From positions 1 to 29,764 of the forward strand of contig DATDGR010000043.1 in assembly GCA_036521995.1 (NCBI GenBank): 29,764 bases of DNA, read 5' to 3'. Shown here piece after piece: positions 13,671-22,704 of the stretch. The DNA is from Gp13-AA77 sp036521995. GTDB taxonomy: Bacteria; Acidobacteriota; Terriglobia; UBA7540. Both the position numbers and the translations under genes were made by a program. Under the pieces are notes generated by a model, which worked only from the letters and a program-made list of their open reading frames with translations, was not told where the DNA came from and did not search any database. Each line of letters starts with the position of its first letter. Position 1 is the first letter of the stretch.

Positions 13671-14556
13671 GAGCACGCGATCAGCAGCACAGCCATGGTG
13701 GCCAGAAAAAGCGTGCGTACGAGTTGACGAGCCTGCTCAACGGTCTCTTCATGGAGCGAATGCACCACCGCCCGAATGTGCAGACTCAACATGAAAGAGG
13801 GATAGCTGCGCATCGTTTCTGGGCAACGCGCTCGGCATCGCTCTGTGCCTGAGCTGGAGTGATTCCCGCCTTAAGCCGTCCAACCATGTCGAAGTTCCAG
13901 GATGCCGCTCCGGTGGTGAGTTCCTGTTGAGTGAAACTCATCGGAACCCACAGCTCACTGTTATTCAAGTGTCCCGCCACTTGGGGGAACTCGAAATCTC
14001 GCGGCATTACGCCAATCACTGCGTAGGGTTTGCGATCGAGGAGAATCTTGCTTCCTAAGACGTGTGCATCGCCGTGCAGGCGGTTCTGCCACAGCCTGTA
14101 ACTGACGACCGTCACGTGCTCGTTTCGGTCATCCTCCTGCTGCGTAAAAAATCGGCCCATCAGAGGCACGACCCCAAGGGCTGGTAACACTCCGCCCGAC
14201 AGCCGAGCCGCATTGACCTGCGCCGGCTCTCCAATGCCGGACAGTTCGTAGCTTAGTTGCTGATACCCGCCAAGATCCTCGAAGCTGTGCGTATCCCGCG
14301 TGTAGGCGCGGATATCGGGAGCGGTGACCCCAGCCTCGCCATTGCCTCCGAGTTCGGCCCCTTGCAAGATGTCAGAGAGCGCTACCAGCCGTTCGGGATG
14401 CGGGAATGGCAACGGACGCAGCAGCACGCCTTCCACGATAGAGAAAATGCCGGTCGTGGCTCCGATTCCTAGTGCGAGCATCAGCACGGCAGTGGTCGTG
14501 AATCCGGGCGACTTCAGTAAATGGCGGATCGCGATTCGTAATTCATGGAAGGGCAT
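13658..14556 (-). pseudogene. MacB/FtsX-type (ADOP-like) permease, frameshifted and 3'-truncated
   Basis: From ATG at 14556 the protein opens MPFHELRIAIRHLLKSPGFT, the usual start of acidobacterial duplicated orphan permeases. A first membrane helix (TTAVLMLALGIGATTGIFSIV) and the MacB periplasmic core (VTAPDIRAYTRDTHSFEDLGGY, PVRF-like VPLMGRFFTQQED, YAVIGVMPRDFEFP) follow. After AQSDAERVAQ near 13820 the frame shifts, and the next frame continues HSLHEETVEQARQLVRTLFLATMAVLLIACSNLAG, the second membrane segment. Coding then ends at the junction near 13660. Full-length members run to about 800 residues, so more than half is gone. Confidence 0.72.
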
Positions 14557-14884
14557 CCGCTTCGACTCCTTACGAAAATCGACAGGGCGACTGGACAGCA
14601 GCCCCTTGCCCAAAATACGAGTTGGGCTCCGTAATTGTTCCGCCACAATCTTGAAGAGCAGGGGGCGGCGAGGTCAATGAGGGTGCCCGTTTTTCGAAAA
14701 TACCCTGCCTGAGACTGGTACGCCGCCTTCGCCGTTGCGTCAACCGTCACGAACGACCATGCGCGTAAATGAATGACCTGCGCTTCTTTTCTGAAGTGGT
14801 CACAACCGCACGTGAGGCACCCCCGCTCCGGAGGTACGGTTCGCTGCCAGTAACCATGCTGATCAATCCCTTTAAGGAGAAATC
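14557..14884. other. Gene-free stretch before the S53 peptidase gene
   Basis: No supported gene. The only clear signal is the AAGGAGA Shine-Dalgarno at 14874-14880 for the downstream GTG start. A promoter must lie here but I cannot pick one. Confidence 0.4.
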
Positions 14885-16855
14885 GTGATCCGAAAATTAA
14901 GCCTGTCTTTGTTTATGATCATCGCCGCAATGGCCGGCGCGAACGTCGTTTGCCAAGCTGCTCAGCCACAGCCCCCGTTGACGCGTCATGTGCGTGAAGT
15001 GACGCTCAATGGGGAGGCGCAGTCCGTCGGTCGGCTCCCCGCACAGCAGTCCATGCGTATCGATATTGTTCTGGCGCTGCGCGATCAGGGAGCGTTGGAG
15101 AGCTTCTTGCGAGAGCTTTACGATCCTTCAAGCCGCTCCTACCGGCAGTTCCTCTCGGTGCCAGAGTTTACCGAGATGTTCGGTCCCAGCCAGAAAGATT
15201 ATGACGCCGTAATCAGCTTCGCAAAAGCGAACGGCTTTGCGGTGGTTGGCGGCTCCCGCGATGGTATGAACGTCCAGCTCGCGGGCTCGGTGGCCACCAT
15301 CGAGAGAGCCTTCCATGTAATTATGGGTGTCTACCAGCACCCTACGGAGAACCGCACATTCTATGCTCCGGACCGGGAGCCCACGGTGGACCTGCCTTTC
15401 CAGCTTTGGCACATCTCCGGCTTGGACAACTATTCGATCCCGAAGCCAGCCCTTGTGCGTAGGAATGCGGGTGTGCAGCCTCTTGCCACTACGGGCTCCT
15501 GTCCTTCGGCCTCCTTCTGCGGCAGCGATATGAGAGCAGCCTACTATGGAGGAACTCTCACCGGCACCGGCCAGAACATCGGCTTGTTTGAGTACGCCGG
15601 ATTTGATATCGCCGACGTGAACGCCTATTACAAGAACGCCGGGCAAACGAGAACCGCCGCTGTAACTGGCATTTCCGTGGATGGAACCTCCGTGACCTGC
15701 CTCGCATCGGGTGGCTGTGACGATACAGAACAGACCATTGACATCACTCAGGCGCTCGGCATGGCCCCGGGCGTGACCACAGTGAACGTGTACGTGGGTT
15801 CCGGCGATCCTCTCGACGATAGCGGTATATTGGCTGCCATGTCCTCGGATACTCCATTGCCTTTGAATTTGAGCTGTTCATGGGGCTGGACTCCGGCCGA
15901 CCCCAGCACCGATGACCCGTACTATGAGAAGATGGCGGCACAAGGCCAGAGCTTCTTTGTAGCGGCCGGGGACCACAAAGAGTGGACAAAGAGCAATTTC
16001 CCTTACCCGTCAGAGGATGCGAATGTGATTACGGTCGGCGGCACGCTCTTAACGACCACTGGCGCGGGTGGCCCCTGGGCATCGGAAATCGTTTGGAACC
16101 AGGACGGAGACGGTACTGGCGGCGGGATCTCCCCGGACAAAATTCCGATCCCCTCCTGGCAGCAGCTCACAGGCGTGATCACCACGGCCAACAAGGGGTC
16201 CACAGTCTATCGGAACGGTCCGGACGTCTCGGGAAACGCGGCTTTTAGCTTTTACGTCTGCGCCGACCAAACCACCTGCACCGCCAACGATTATGGCGGG
16301 ACCAGTTTTGCGGCTCCCATGTGGGCCGGCTACCTGGCTCTGGCGAATGAACAGGCAGTCACCAACGGCGACGTGCCGCCCGGTTTCATTAATCCAACCA
16401 TTTATCCGCTGGCTCTGGGATCAACTTATTCCACCCTTTTTCACGACACTACCAGCGGCACTAACGGCTTTCCGGCAGTCACCGGCTACGATTTGGCGAC
16501 CGGCTGGGGCAGTCCGAACGGAGCCGGTCTGATCAACGCACTGGCCGGAGCGTCGTCTCCCAGCTTCTCCCTCAATGCGAATCCCAACGCGATCACTGTG
16601 GCCAGGGGTAGCTCCGGCACGTCCACGATTACCGCGACGATCGAGGGCGGCTTCGACTCGACGATAACCTTGTCGCCCAGCAACAATATAGTAAAGTTCA
16701 ATCCTAATCCCATAGCGGGGCCCGGCTCAGGGACATCGACCATGACGTTCACGGCGCCCAACAATGCACCACTCGGACACCTTACCCTCACCATAACGGG
16801 CAAGGGCGGAGGCATTACGCAGACGACTAAAGTCACTGTCACCATCGTGCAGTAG
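14885..16855 (+). CDS. Secreted pro-kumamolisin/sedolisin (S53) serine-carboxyl peptidase
   Basis: A 656-residue exported endopeptidase of the S53 family, usually acid-active. The GTG start is set by AAGGAGA four bases upstream. A signal peptide (about 1-26, ending VCQAAQ) is followed by the activation prodomain (about 35-180; FLRELYDPSSRSYRQFLSVPEFTEMFGP). The catalytic domain holds E282 and D286 (TEQTIDI, the Glu-x3-Asp pair), the oxyanion D363 (FVAAGD), and the nucleophile S474 in GGTSFAAPMWAG. The full Ser-Glu-Asp triad is present, so it should be active. A C-terminal beta-sandwich, Ig-like domain (about 560-656, SFSLNANPNAITVARG to the end) may bind substrate or cell surface. It stands alone, followed by a candidate terminator. 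Confidence 0.93.
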   Translation: MIRKLSLSLFMIIAAMAGANVVCQAAQPQPPLTRHVREVTLNGEAQSVGRLPAQQSMRIDIVLALRDQGALESFLRELYDPSSRSYRQFLSVPEFTEMFGPSQKDYDAVISFAKANGFAVVGGSRDGMNVQLAGSVATIERAFHVIMGVYQHPTENRTFYAPDREPTVDLPFQLWHISGLDNYSIPKPALVRRNAGVQPLATTGSCPSASFCGSDMRAAYYGGTLTGTGQNIGLFEYAGFDIADVNAYYKNAGQTRTAAVTGISVDGTSVTCLASGGCDDTEQTIDITQALGMAPGVTTVNVYVGSGDPLDDSGILAAMSSDTPLPLNLSCSWGWTPADPSTDDPYYEKMAAQGQSFFVAAGDHKEWTKSNFPYPSEDANVITVGGTLLTTTGAGGPWASEIVWNQDGDGTGGGISPDKIPIPSWQQLTGVITTANKGSTVYRNGPDVSGNAAFSFYVCADQTTCTANDYGGTSFAAPMWAGYLALANEQAVTNGDVPPGFINPTIYPLALGSTYSTLFHDTTSGTNGFPAVTGYDLATGWGSPNGAGLINALAGASSPSFSLNANPNAITVARGSSGTSTITATIEGGFDSTITLSPSNNIVKFNPNPIAGPGSGTSTMTFTAPNNAPLGHLTLTITGKGGGITQTTKVTVTIVQ

Positions 16856-16899
16856 TAACGTTGTATTGTTTCGGTGACCACGGCGGTAAGCTCGCGCAG

Positions 16900-16937
16900 G
16901 AATGGCCCGGATCAGATGGTCCTGGCCATTCTTGTTT
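16900..16937 (+). terminator. Candidate terminator of the S53 peptidase gene
   Basis: GAATGGCC (16900-16907) pairs with GGCCATTC (16924-16931); GGA/TCC inside the loop can extend the stem. TTGTTTG follows. The T tract is imperfect. Confidence 0.5.
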
Positions 16938-17428
16938 GCCGAGCGTATGCGGCGGTCTGCTGTGAAGGTCCTCAACGCCCTCCATCTCGCGGGAACTTTC
17001 CTGGCAGTATGCGATCCCATCGTCTCGGGGTGCCCGTCAGCCTCGCAGGGTGTAAATAGATCCGTGTCCACATAACGCTATCACTTGAAACGCCCTGCCG
17101 CCGCGATGGGGCCTTTTTTTGCTCGAAGCGGTCCGCCGCTCATTTCGCCGGCAATCTTGCCTGCGCGTTGGGCTCTTCTGCGCGACACGACGGGCGCTTC
17201 AAAGTCCCAGGGGCTGTGCAGGATATCGAGACGCCCGCACCCGGGTTCAATCCTTCGGCCCTCCAAAATTATCAGAGCGGTATTTCCACGCTTGGTCACA
17301 GACTTGTTGCGTGTTGACAAAATTTTTACAAATTAACGGCTTGCGCCTCGACCTTGTCCGTGATACTTCTGGACAGCGCTTCTTGCGCAAAACTAAGAGA
17401 AAGACCCATGGGTCAGGAGGACACCTGA
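16938..17428. other. Gene-free intergenic stretch
   Basis: No supported gene. It includes a TTGACA at 17314-17319 lacking a partner at 16-18 bp, a GATACT at 17362-17367 with only a weak -35, a run of seven T near 17110 without a convincing stem, and the AGGAGG (17415-17420) of the next gene. Confidence 0.4.
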
Positions 17429-19063
17429 ATGAGGAAGGTACGAGCATGCCTCGTAGCACTCACCTTGCTGGGCGCTGCGATGTTGTCAGCAGCACTTCCG
17501 GCCGCCGCTCAGGACGCGAAGACGTCCGGGGGACCGATTGTGTATCACGTGACGAACCACGACGTTTCACTTCCTTTGTGGCTGATGGCCAGAGCGCCGA
17601 AGAAAGGGGCTGGAGAGGTAAACATCCTTATCCCCGAGAACAGAAACCCGCACCCGTTCGCGGGCGCCGCCCATGTGAACGACCCGGTTGGCGACGATCC
17701 GGTCACCGAGGGCCGTCCGGAGGTGTCGACCACGAACCTGCTGAACTTTGATGGCATTCCTCAATCGCAGTCGATCTGCGATTGCGCGCCTCCGGATACG
17801 GAAGGCGTCGTCGGCGCCACCCAGTTCGTGCAGTATGTGAACACCGCTTACGAGGTGTATGACAAGACGACCGGCGCTTCGATTCTGGGCCCACTCGCCG
17901 GCAACAGCTTCTGGAGCGGCTTCGGCGGCGCGTGCCAGAACAACGATGATGGCGACCCTATCGTAATGTACGATAAGTTCGCCCAACGCTGGGTCTTCGC
18001 GCAGAACGTTTTCGTGGCGCCCTATTATGTGTGCATCGCCGTCTCCACTTCCGACGACGCCACGGGCAGCTACAACCGCTACGCCTACAAGCTGGGGAGC
18101 GTCAACTTCCCTGACTACCCCAAGTGGGGCGTTTGGCCGGATACGGTGAACAACGCTTACTTCCAGACGTTCAATATCTTTGCGAATGGTGTCAACGAGA
18201 CCGGCGCCATGGCCTGTGCCGCCGACCGCGCTGACATGCTGTCTGGAGCGGCTGCTCCCAATTTCGTCTGCTTCCAGACTCCACTTACGAACCAATTCAA
18301 CGTGTTGCCTGCCGACCTCGATGGCAGCACTGCTCCACCCAGCGGTTCGCCCAACTACTATGTGAATCTTGCCAGCGCGACGGGTAACCTGAACATCTGG
18401 CAATTCCACGTGGACTTCACCACCCCCACGAACTCGACCTTCACAGGCCCCACGCTGATCACCACGGCGGCGTTCAACAATATCTGCGACGACGGCGCCA
18501 ATCGTGATTGCATCAAGCAACCGTCGCCGGGAGAGGGCGTTGATTCGCTGACGGGCCGGATGATGTACCGCTTGAACTATCGCAACTTTGGGACTTACGA
18601 ATCTCTGCTGGTGAACCACACGGTGGCGCCGGCGAGTGGCAGCACAGCGGTGGGAGCCGCTCGCTGGTATGAGATTCGCAGCCCCGGTTCCAGCCCCACT
18701 GTTTTCCAGCAGGGCACCGTCCAATTCAAGGCTTTCAGCGTCTGGGCAGGAAGCATCGCTCAGGATAAGAACGGTGACATCGCCCTCGGTGTGAGTCTGG
18801 CCAGCACTACGATCGATCCTAGCGTCATTTACTATGGCCGCGTCCCGACCGACGCGCTGGGCACCATGGAGTCCCCCAAGCTGGTCGTCAAGGGAACTGG
18901 GGTCCAGGAGAACACGGATAACCGCTGGGGCGATTACTCTCTCATGAGCATCGATCCCACGGACGACTGCACCTTCTGGTACACCCAGGAGTACATCAAG
19001 ACAACCGGCAGCTTTAACTGGAACACTCGCATCAATTCGTTCAGGTTCACTGGCTGCAGCTAG
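17429..19063 (+). CDS. Large secreted protein of uncharacterised conserved type
   Basis: A 544-residue exported protein; function unknown. The start is firm: AGGAGG ends eight bases before the ATG. The signal peptide (about 1-27, LVALTLLGAAMLSAALPAAAQ) has a typical AxA cleavage site. The mature part is rich in Asn, Asp, Ser, Thr and aromatics and has no further membrane segment. Recurring blocks suggest a beta-propeller-like fold: FVQYVNTAYEVYDKTTG, DPIVMYDKFAQRWVFAQN, YNRYAYKLGSVNFPDYPKWGVW, NRWGDYSLMSIDPTDDCTFWYTQEY. Pairs of cysteines (SICDCAPPD; ICDDGANRDC) may form disulfides. I have a sense of similar secreted hypothetical proteins in other soil bacteria but cannot name a family. It lies alone between gene-free DNA and a strong terminator. 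Confidence 0.85.
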   Translation: MRKVRACLVALTLLGAAMLSAALPAAAQDAKTSGGPIVYHVTNHDVSLPLWLMARAPKKGAGEVNILIPENRNPHPFAGAAHVNDPVGDDPVTEGRPEVSTTNLLNFDGIPQSQSICDCAPPDTEGVVGATQFVQYVNTAYEVYDKTTGASILGPLAGNSFWSGFGGACQNNDDGDPIVMYDKFAQRWVFAQNVFVAPYYVCIAVSTSDDATGSYNRYAYKLGSVNFPDYPKWGVWPDTVNNAYFQTFNIFANGVNETGAMACAADRADMLSGAAAPNFVCFQTPLTNQFNVLPADLDGSTAPPSGSPNYYVNLASATGNLNIWQFHVDFTTPTNSTFTGPTLITTAAFNNICDDGANRDCIKQPSPGEGVDSLTGRMMYRLNYRNFGTYESLLVNHTVAPASGSTAVGAARWYEIRSPGSSPTVFQQGTVQFKAFSVWAGSIAQDKNGDIALGVSLASTTIDPSVIYYGRVPTDALGTMESPKLVVKGTGVQENTDNRWGDYSLMSIDPTDDCTFWYTQEYIKTTGSFNWNTRINSFRFTGCS

Positions 19064-19092
19064 CCGTGAGCTTGATCCCTCGCGAATGCTCG

Positions 19093-19137
19093 AAACGGGC
19101 CGTCCCGGCACCTGCCGGGAGGGCCCGTTTCATTTTT
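19093..19137 (+). terminator. Rho-independent terminator
   Basis: AAACGGGCC pairs with GGCCCGTTT and, after one G-G mismatch, TCCCGGCA with TGCCGGGA, around a two-base loop (19093-19130). CATTTTT follows at once. It ends the secreted-protein gene 30 bp upstream. Confidence 0.9.
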
Positions 19138-19294
19138 CGCGCCGGTTGGCAGGGTCCTAACACTTTGGTCGGCCCGCTCGGCGGGCTCCCGTCTGGAAAA
19201 CGGCGGATATCGAGGGAAGAAGCCCGGCGAGTTGGCTCCGGAGCTTTCGAGTGGCGTAGACTGTCTTCTGGGTCGCAAGAAGATTTGTCGCGCC

Positions 19295-19948
19295 ATGGAA
19301 GAACTTCTCCTTCCTCTTTTCCCGCTCGAGTTGGTGCTGTTCCCCGGGGAAGTGTTGCCCCTGCACATCTTCGAAGAGCGCTACAAAGAGATGATCGGCG
19401 AGTGCTTGGAGAAGAGGGATCTCGCGCCGGATGAGGCCGAGTTCGGCGTGGTTTGCGTGCGGGAAAAACAATTGCAGGTGGTGGGCTGTTCGGCGCGCGT
19501 TAGCCAGGTGGTTCGGCGCTACGAGGACGGCCGCCTCGACATCCTGACGGCGGGCCAGCGGCGCTTTGAGATTCTCGTCACCAACAACGAGAAGTCTTAT
19601 CTGAGAGCTGCGGTTTCGTTCTTTGAGGATGATGACGGGGCTTCGCCTCCCAAGACCGAAACCGAGCACGCTCACGCTCTGCTGCGCCAGCTCTTGAGCC
19701 GACTGAGTATCAGCGAAGAACGGGCCGGCTTGGACCGGGCCTTCCGTCACCTATCCTTTCAGATCGCTGCCGCTTTGCCTCTTGGGCTTGACTTCAAGCA
19801 GCAGGTCCTCGCGCTTCGGGGCGAGAAAGACCGTCTGCGCCGTCTGGTGGATGTGATGGAGAAACTGATCCCCGCGCTTGACTTGCGCGAGCAGGCGCGG
19901 GCCAAGGCGTCAGGCAACGGTCATCACCTGAACCTCCCGAAAGACTGA
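19295..19948 (+). CDS. Stand-alone LON substrate-binding (N-terminal) domain protein
   Basis: A 217-residue cytoplasmic protein consisting of a single LON N-terminal domain (PF02190 type) without the AAA+ ATPase or protease parts. The domain opens with PLFPLELVLFPGEVLPLHIFEERYKEM and continues with FGVVCVRE and YEDGRLDILTAGQRRFEIL. The helical C-terminal half (LSFQIAAALPLGLDFKQQVLALRGEKDRLRRLVDVME) is as in the longer Lon-like family. The start MEELLLPLFPLELV at 19295 is preferred to the in-frame ATG at 19232, since the domain begins at once. Such proteins are common and may bind unfolded proteins, but no role is established. The ribosome site is weak. Confidence 0.85.
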   Translation: MEELLLPLFPLELVLFPGEVLPLHIFEERYKEMIGECLEKRDLAPDEAEFGVVCVREKQLQVVGCSARVSQVVRRYEDGRLDILTAGQRRFEILVTNNEKSYLRAAVSFFEDDDGASPPKTETEHAHALLRQLLSRLSISEERAGLDRAFRHLSFQIAAALPLGLDFKQQVLALRGEKDRLRRLVDVMEKLIPALDLREQARAKASGNGHHLNLPKD

Positions 19949-20373
19949 TCCCCCTCGGCTGGGTCTCATCCCGCGCTCTCGATCAGTTCCTCCTGACGTT
20001 GTATGTCCCTCCCGGGAGTCGCATGGGTGTCGTTCGGGTTGAACGCACAAAATATACCAGTGTCTGGCCGGAATTGCACAAACACCCTTACTGCTCACAA
20101 GTTGGACAGCACTGCGAACCTCTCTGTCCATAAAGGATCTGCAAAGGCGCCCAGTCGATTCGGGTCGCCATGGCAACCCGCGTGCGATGGCGCAGGTGTG
20201 TGGAGAATAGAAACAGTATAGGAGCGCTCCGGGAGAGCGCTGATTGACCGTCTGTCGGCCCCTTTACCCTTTAGGCTTTACTCTTCAGGGGAACGCGGTC
20301 AGAATAATGAGCTGGAGTGTTGCGCGTGGCTCCCGCTCGCCAGGCCAACCATCCAGGCTTCAGGTCGCCGCCT
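19949..20373. other. Intergenic stretch before the trehalose genes, with two hairpin candidates
   Basis: No supported gene. TGGACAG (20103-20109) and CTGTCCA (20124-20130) form an inverted repeat with a 14-base gap, which could be an operator or hairpin. AGCGCTC (20223-20229) and GAGCGCT (20235-20241) form a 7-bp stem with a five-base loop about 80-130 bp before the trehalose synthase. No convincing sigma-70 or sigma-54 promoter was found. Confidence 0.4.
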
Positions 20374-22704
20374 ATGCGTGTCAGCTTGCGCCTCATCGTT
20401 TCGCTGGCCCTCGGGATTGCCGCCGTAACGTTCATCTTTGCGCGCTACCAGGTGCGTGCCGGGAAGCGCAGTTTGCAGAACGACCTGGAAACCCGGGCCG
20501 AGGTCCTGGCCGAGAGCATGAGGGAGACCATCGAGCCTCTGCTCGGCCCGCGCTCGCAACACGATCTGCAGCGCCTGGTCGACCGTTTCGGAACCGACCA
20601 GCGGCTGGCCGGGATCGGCATCTATAGCCTGGATGGCCGCCTGCCGGTCGCGACTCCCGGGCTCGGGCAGCGCCTGACCACTCGCCCCGCCTCGGTGGTT
20701 GAAGCCATGACGGCGAACCAGGGCAAGGGGGAGTTCCTGACGCTCGATGGGCGGCCGACGCACATTTATGCCCTTCCGCTTCATCGCGACGGGAATGTAG
20801 TGGGAGCGCTGGTGGTTCTTCACGACGCCAGTTACATCAACGCTCAGAGTTCGGGAATCTGGCGCGACACGCTGCTGCACGTCCTGATTCAGATCGTTCT
20901 GGTGGTGGTGGCCACACTTCTGATCGTGCGTTGGAGCATTCACGGACCCGTCACTCGCATGACCGAGTGGATGAGGGCCCAGCGCTCCGGACACCCTTCA
21001 CCCCCCTCGGAAGTCCCCGAGGACGTCTTCAAGCCCATGGTCCGCGAAGTGACTGCTCTGACGCGGAGTCTGGCCGATGCGCGGTCGGCGGCCGAGGTGG
21101 AGGCCCGGCTGCGCGACTCGGCAGAATCTCTCTGGACGGCTGAGCGCCTGCGCGTGCACCTGCGCAGCAAGCTCCCGGAAGGATCCCTGTTCGTCGTTTC
21201 GAACCGCGAGCCTTACATGCACGTTCGCCAGGACAACACCACCAAAGTGGTGGTTCCGGCGAGCGGTCTGGTGACGGGAATGGAGCCGGTGTTGCTCGCC
21301 TGCGGGGGCACCTGGATCGCCCAGGGTTCCGGCAATGCCGATCGCGAGAACAGCGACGACCGGAGCCGGCTGCGCGTCCCTCCGGATGAGCCGCAGTACA
21401 CGCTGCGACGAGTCTGGTTGAGCCGTGAGGAAGAGCAGGGATACTATCTAGGCTTCGCCAACGAAGGCCTTTGGCCGCTGTGCCACATCGCTTTCACACG
21501 ACCCACTTTCCGGGCCCAGGACTTTGAATACTACCAGCAGGTCAACCAGAGGTTTGCGGACGCCGTGCTCGAAGAGATTGGAGACACGCCCAATCCTTCC
21601 GTGCTGATCCAGGACTACCACTTTGCCCTTCTGCCGAGCCTCATTAAGAACCAGCGGCCGGACGCCCGGGTCTCGGTCTTCTGGCACATCCCCTGGCCCA
21701 ACCCTCAGGTGTTCGGCATCTGCCCGTGGCAGCGCGAGTTGCTGGAAGGGCTCCTGGGGGCAGACTCGGTTGGCTTCCAGACTCAAGATAACTGCAACTA
21801 CTTCTTGGAGACCGTGGACAGCGTCCTGGAATCGCGCGTCGATTGGGAGCATTTTGCGGTCGAGCGCCACGGGCATCGAACGATGGTCCGGCCCTTTCCA
21901 ATCAGCGTTTCGCTCACCGAAGAGGCCGGACCGGGGCAAACGCCCAACCCTTACCTTGAACGGGCCCGATTGTTCAAGCAGTTGGGAGTTGAAGCCACCT
22001 TCCTCGGCGTCGGCGTGGACCGCGTCGATTACACCAAGGGCATTGTCGAGCGCTTCCGTGGGATCGAGCGGTTCCTGGAGAAGTTCCCCAGGTACCGCGG
22101 CCAGTTTACCTTCGTCCAGATCGGCGCTCCGAGCCGCACGGAGATCGATCGCTACGCGGGCTTCTTCGTCGAGGTGGAATTGGAATCCGAGCGCATTAAT
22201 GCGCGTTTTCAAACAGGACGGTGGAAGCCGATCTGTTTTCTGAACCGGCATCACAGTCACCGGGAGATCGCGGAACACTACCGGGCGGCAGACCTTTGCC
22301 TCGTGACATCCTTGCACGACGGCATGAACCTGGTGGCCAAAGAGTTCGTAGCCGCCCGGACCGACCAGCAAGGCGTTCTGATCCTGAGCCGCTTTACCGG
22401 CGCCGCCCGGGAACTGACCGACGCCATCATTGTGAATCCCTACGATATCGAAGAGGTGGCAGCCGCCATTTTGGTGGCCTTCGAAATGGCGCCGGAGGAG
22501 AGGAGCGCCAGAATGCGCCGGATGCGGCAGGCCGTGCGTGAGCACAATATCTACCGCTGGGCCGCAAACCTCATCGGCGCGCTCTCCGAGATCCGGTTGG
22601 ATCAGGGAGTGCCGATCAAACTCGACCGGCCCAGCAGCGAAAACCACGCTTTCGCGAGGACGGCCGAAGAGTTCGCTTCGCCTGACCTCCCGACGATGTG
22701 GTGA
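20374..22704 (+). CDS. otsA: Membrane sensor-HAMP-trehalose-6-phosphate synthase fusion
   Basis: The C-terminal 500 residues are a GT20 trehalose-6-phosphate synthase, joining UDP-glucose and glucose-6-phosphate. Motifs include VVSNREPY (near 271), QDYHFALLP (near 413), FWHIPWPNPQVF (near 437), GVDRVDYTKGI with R550 and K555, and the nucleotide-sugar loop HDGMNLVAKEF with D649 and E657. The N-terminal 240 residues look like a sensor kinase front end. They comprise TM1 (4-23), an extracytoplasmic domain of about 140 residues (IGIYSLDGRLPVATPG, YALPLHRDGNVVGALVVLHD, PAS/Cache-like), TM2 (165-187), and a HAMP linker (about 188-241). No kinase domain is present. The synthase would sit at the inner membrane, its activity possibly set by an external signal. 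An in-frame GTG at 20317 is an alternative start; neither has a good ribosome site. otsB overlaps its stop. Confidence 0.9.
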   Translation: MRVSLRLIVSLALGIAAVTFIFARYQVRAGKRSLQNDLETRAEVLAESMRETIEPLLGPRSQHDLQRLVDRFGTDQRLAGIGIYSLDGRLPVATPGLGQRLTTRPASVVEAMTANQGKGEFLTLDGRPTHIYALPLHRDGNVVGALVVLHDASYINAQSSGIWRDTLLHVLIQIVLVVVATLLIVRWSIHGPVTRMTEWMRAQRSGHPSPPSEVPEDVFKPMVREVTALTRSLADARSAAEVEARLRDSAESLWTAERLRVHLRSKLPEGSLFVVSNREPYMHVRQDNTTKVVVPASGLVTGMEPVLLACGGTWIAQGSGNADRENSDDRSRLRVPPDEPQYTLRRVWLSREEEQGYYLGFANEGLWPLCHIAFTRPTFRAQDFEYYQQVNQRFADAVLEEIGDTPNPSVLIQDYHFALLPSLIKNQRPDARVSVFWHIPWPNPQVFGICPWQRELLEGLLGADSVGFQTQDNCNYFLETVDSVLESRVDWEHFAVERHGHRTMVRPFPISVSLTEEAGPGQTPNPYLERARLFKQLGVEATFLGVGVDRVDYTKGIVERFRGIERFLEKFPRYRGQFTFVQIGAPSRTEIDRYAGFFVEVELESERINARFQTGRWKPICFLNRHHSHREIAEHYRAADLCLVTSLHDGMNLVAKEFVAARTDQQGVLILSRFTGAARELTDAIIVNPYDIEEVAAAILVAFEMAPEERSARMRRMRQAVREHNIYRWAANLIGALSEIRLDQGVPIKLDRPSSENHAFARTAEEFASPDLPTMW

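Noticed and set aside
17095..17120. Terminator at the run of seven T
   Set aside because: Only a GCCC/GGGC stem with a 13-base loop precedes it, and no gene ends nearby.
17567..19111. A 514-codon minus-strand ORF
   Set aside because: Antisense of the secreted protein at 17429-19063, which has a signal peptide, a strong ribosome site and a terminator; the minus frame has none.
20050..20070. Sigma-54 promoter (TGGCC...TTGC) before the trehalose genes
   Set aside because: The GG-to-GC distance is eight bases instead of the required ten.
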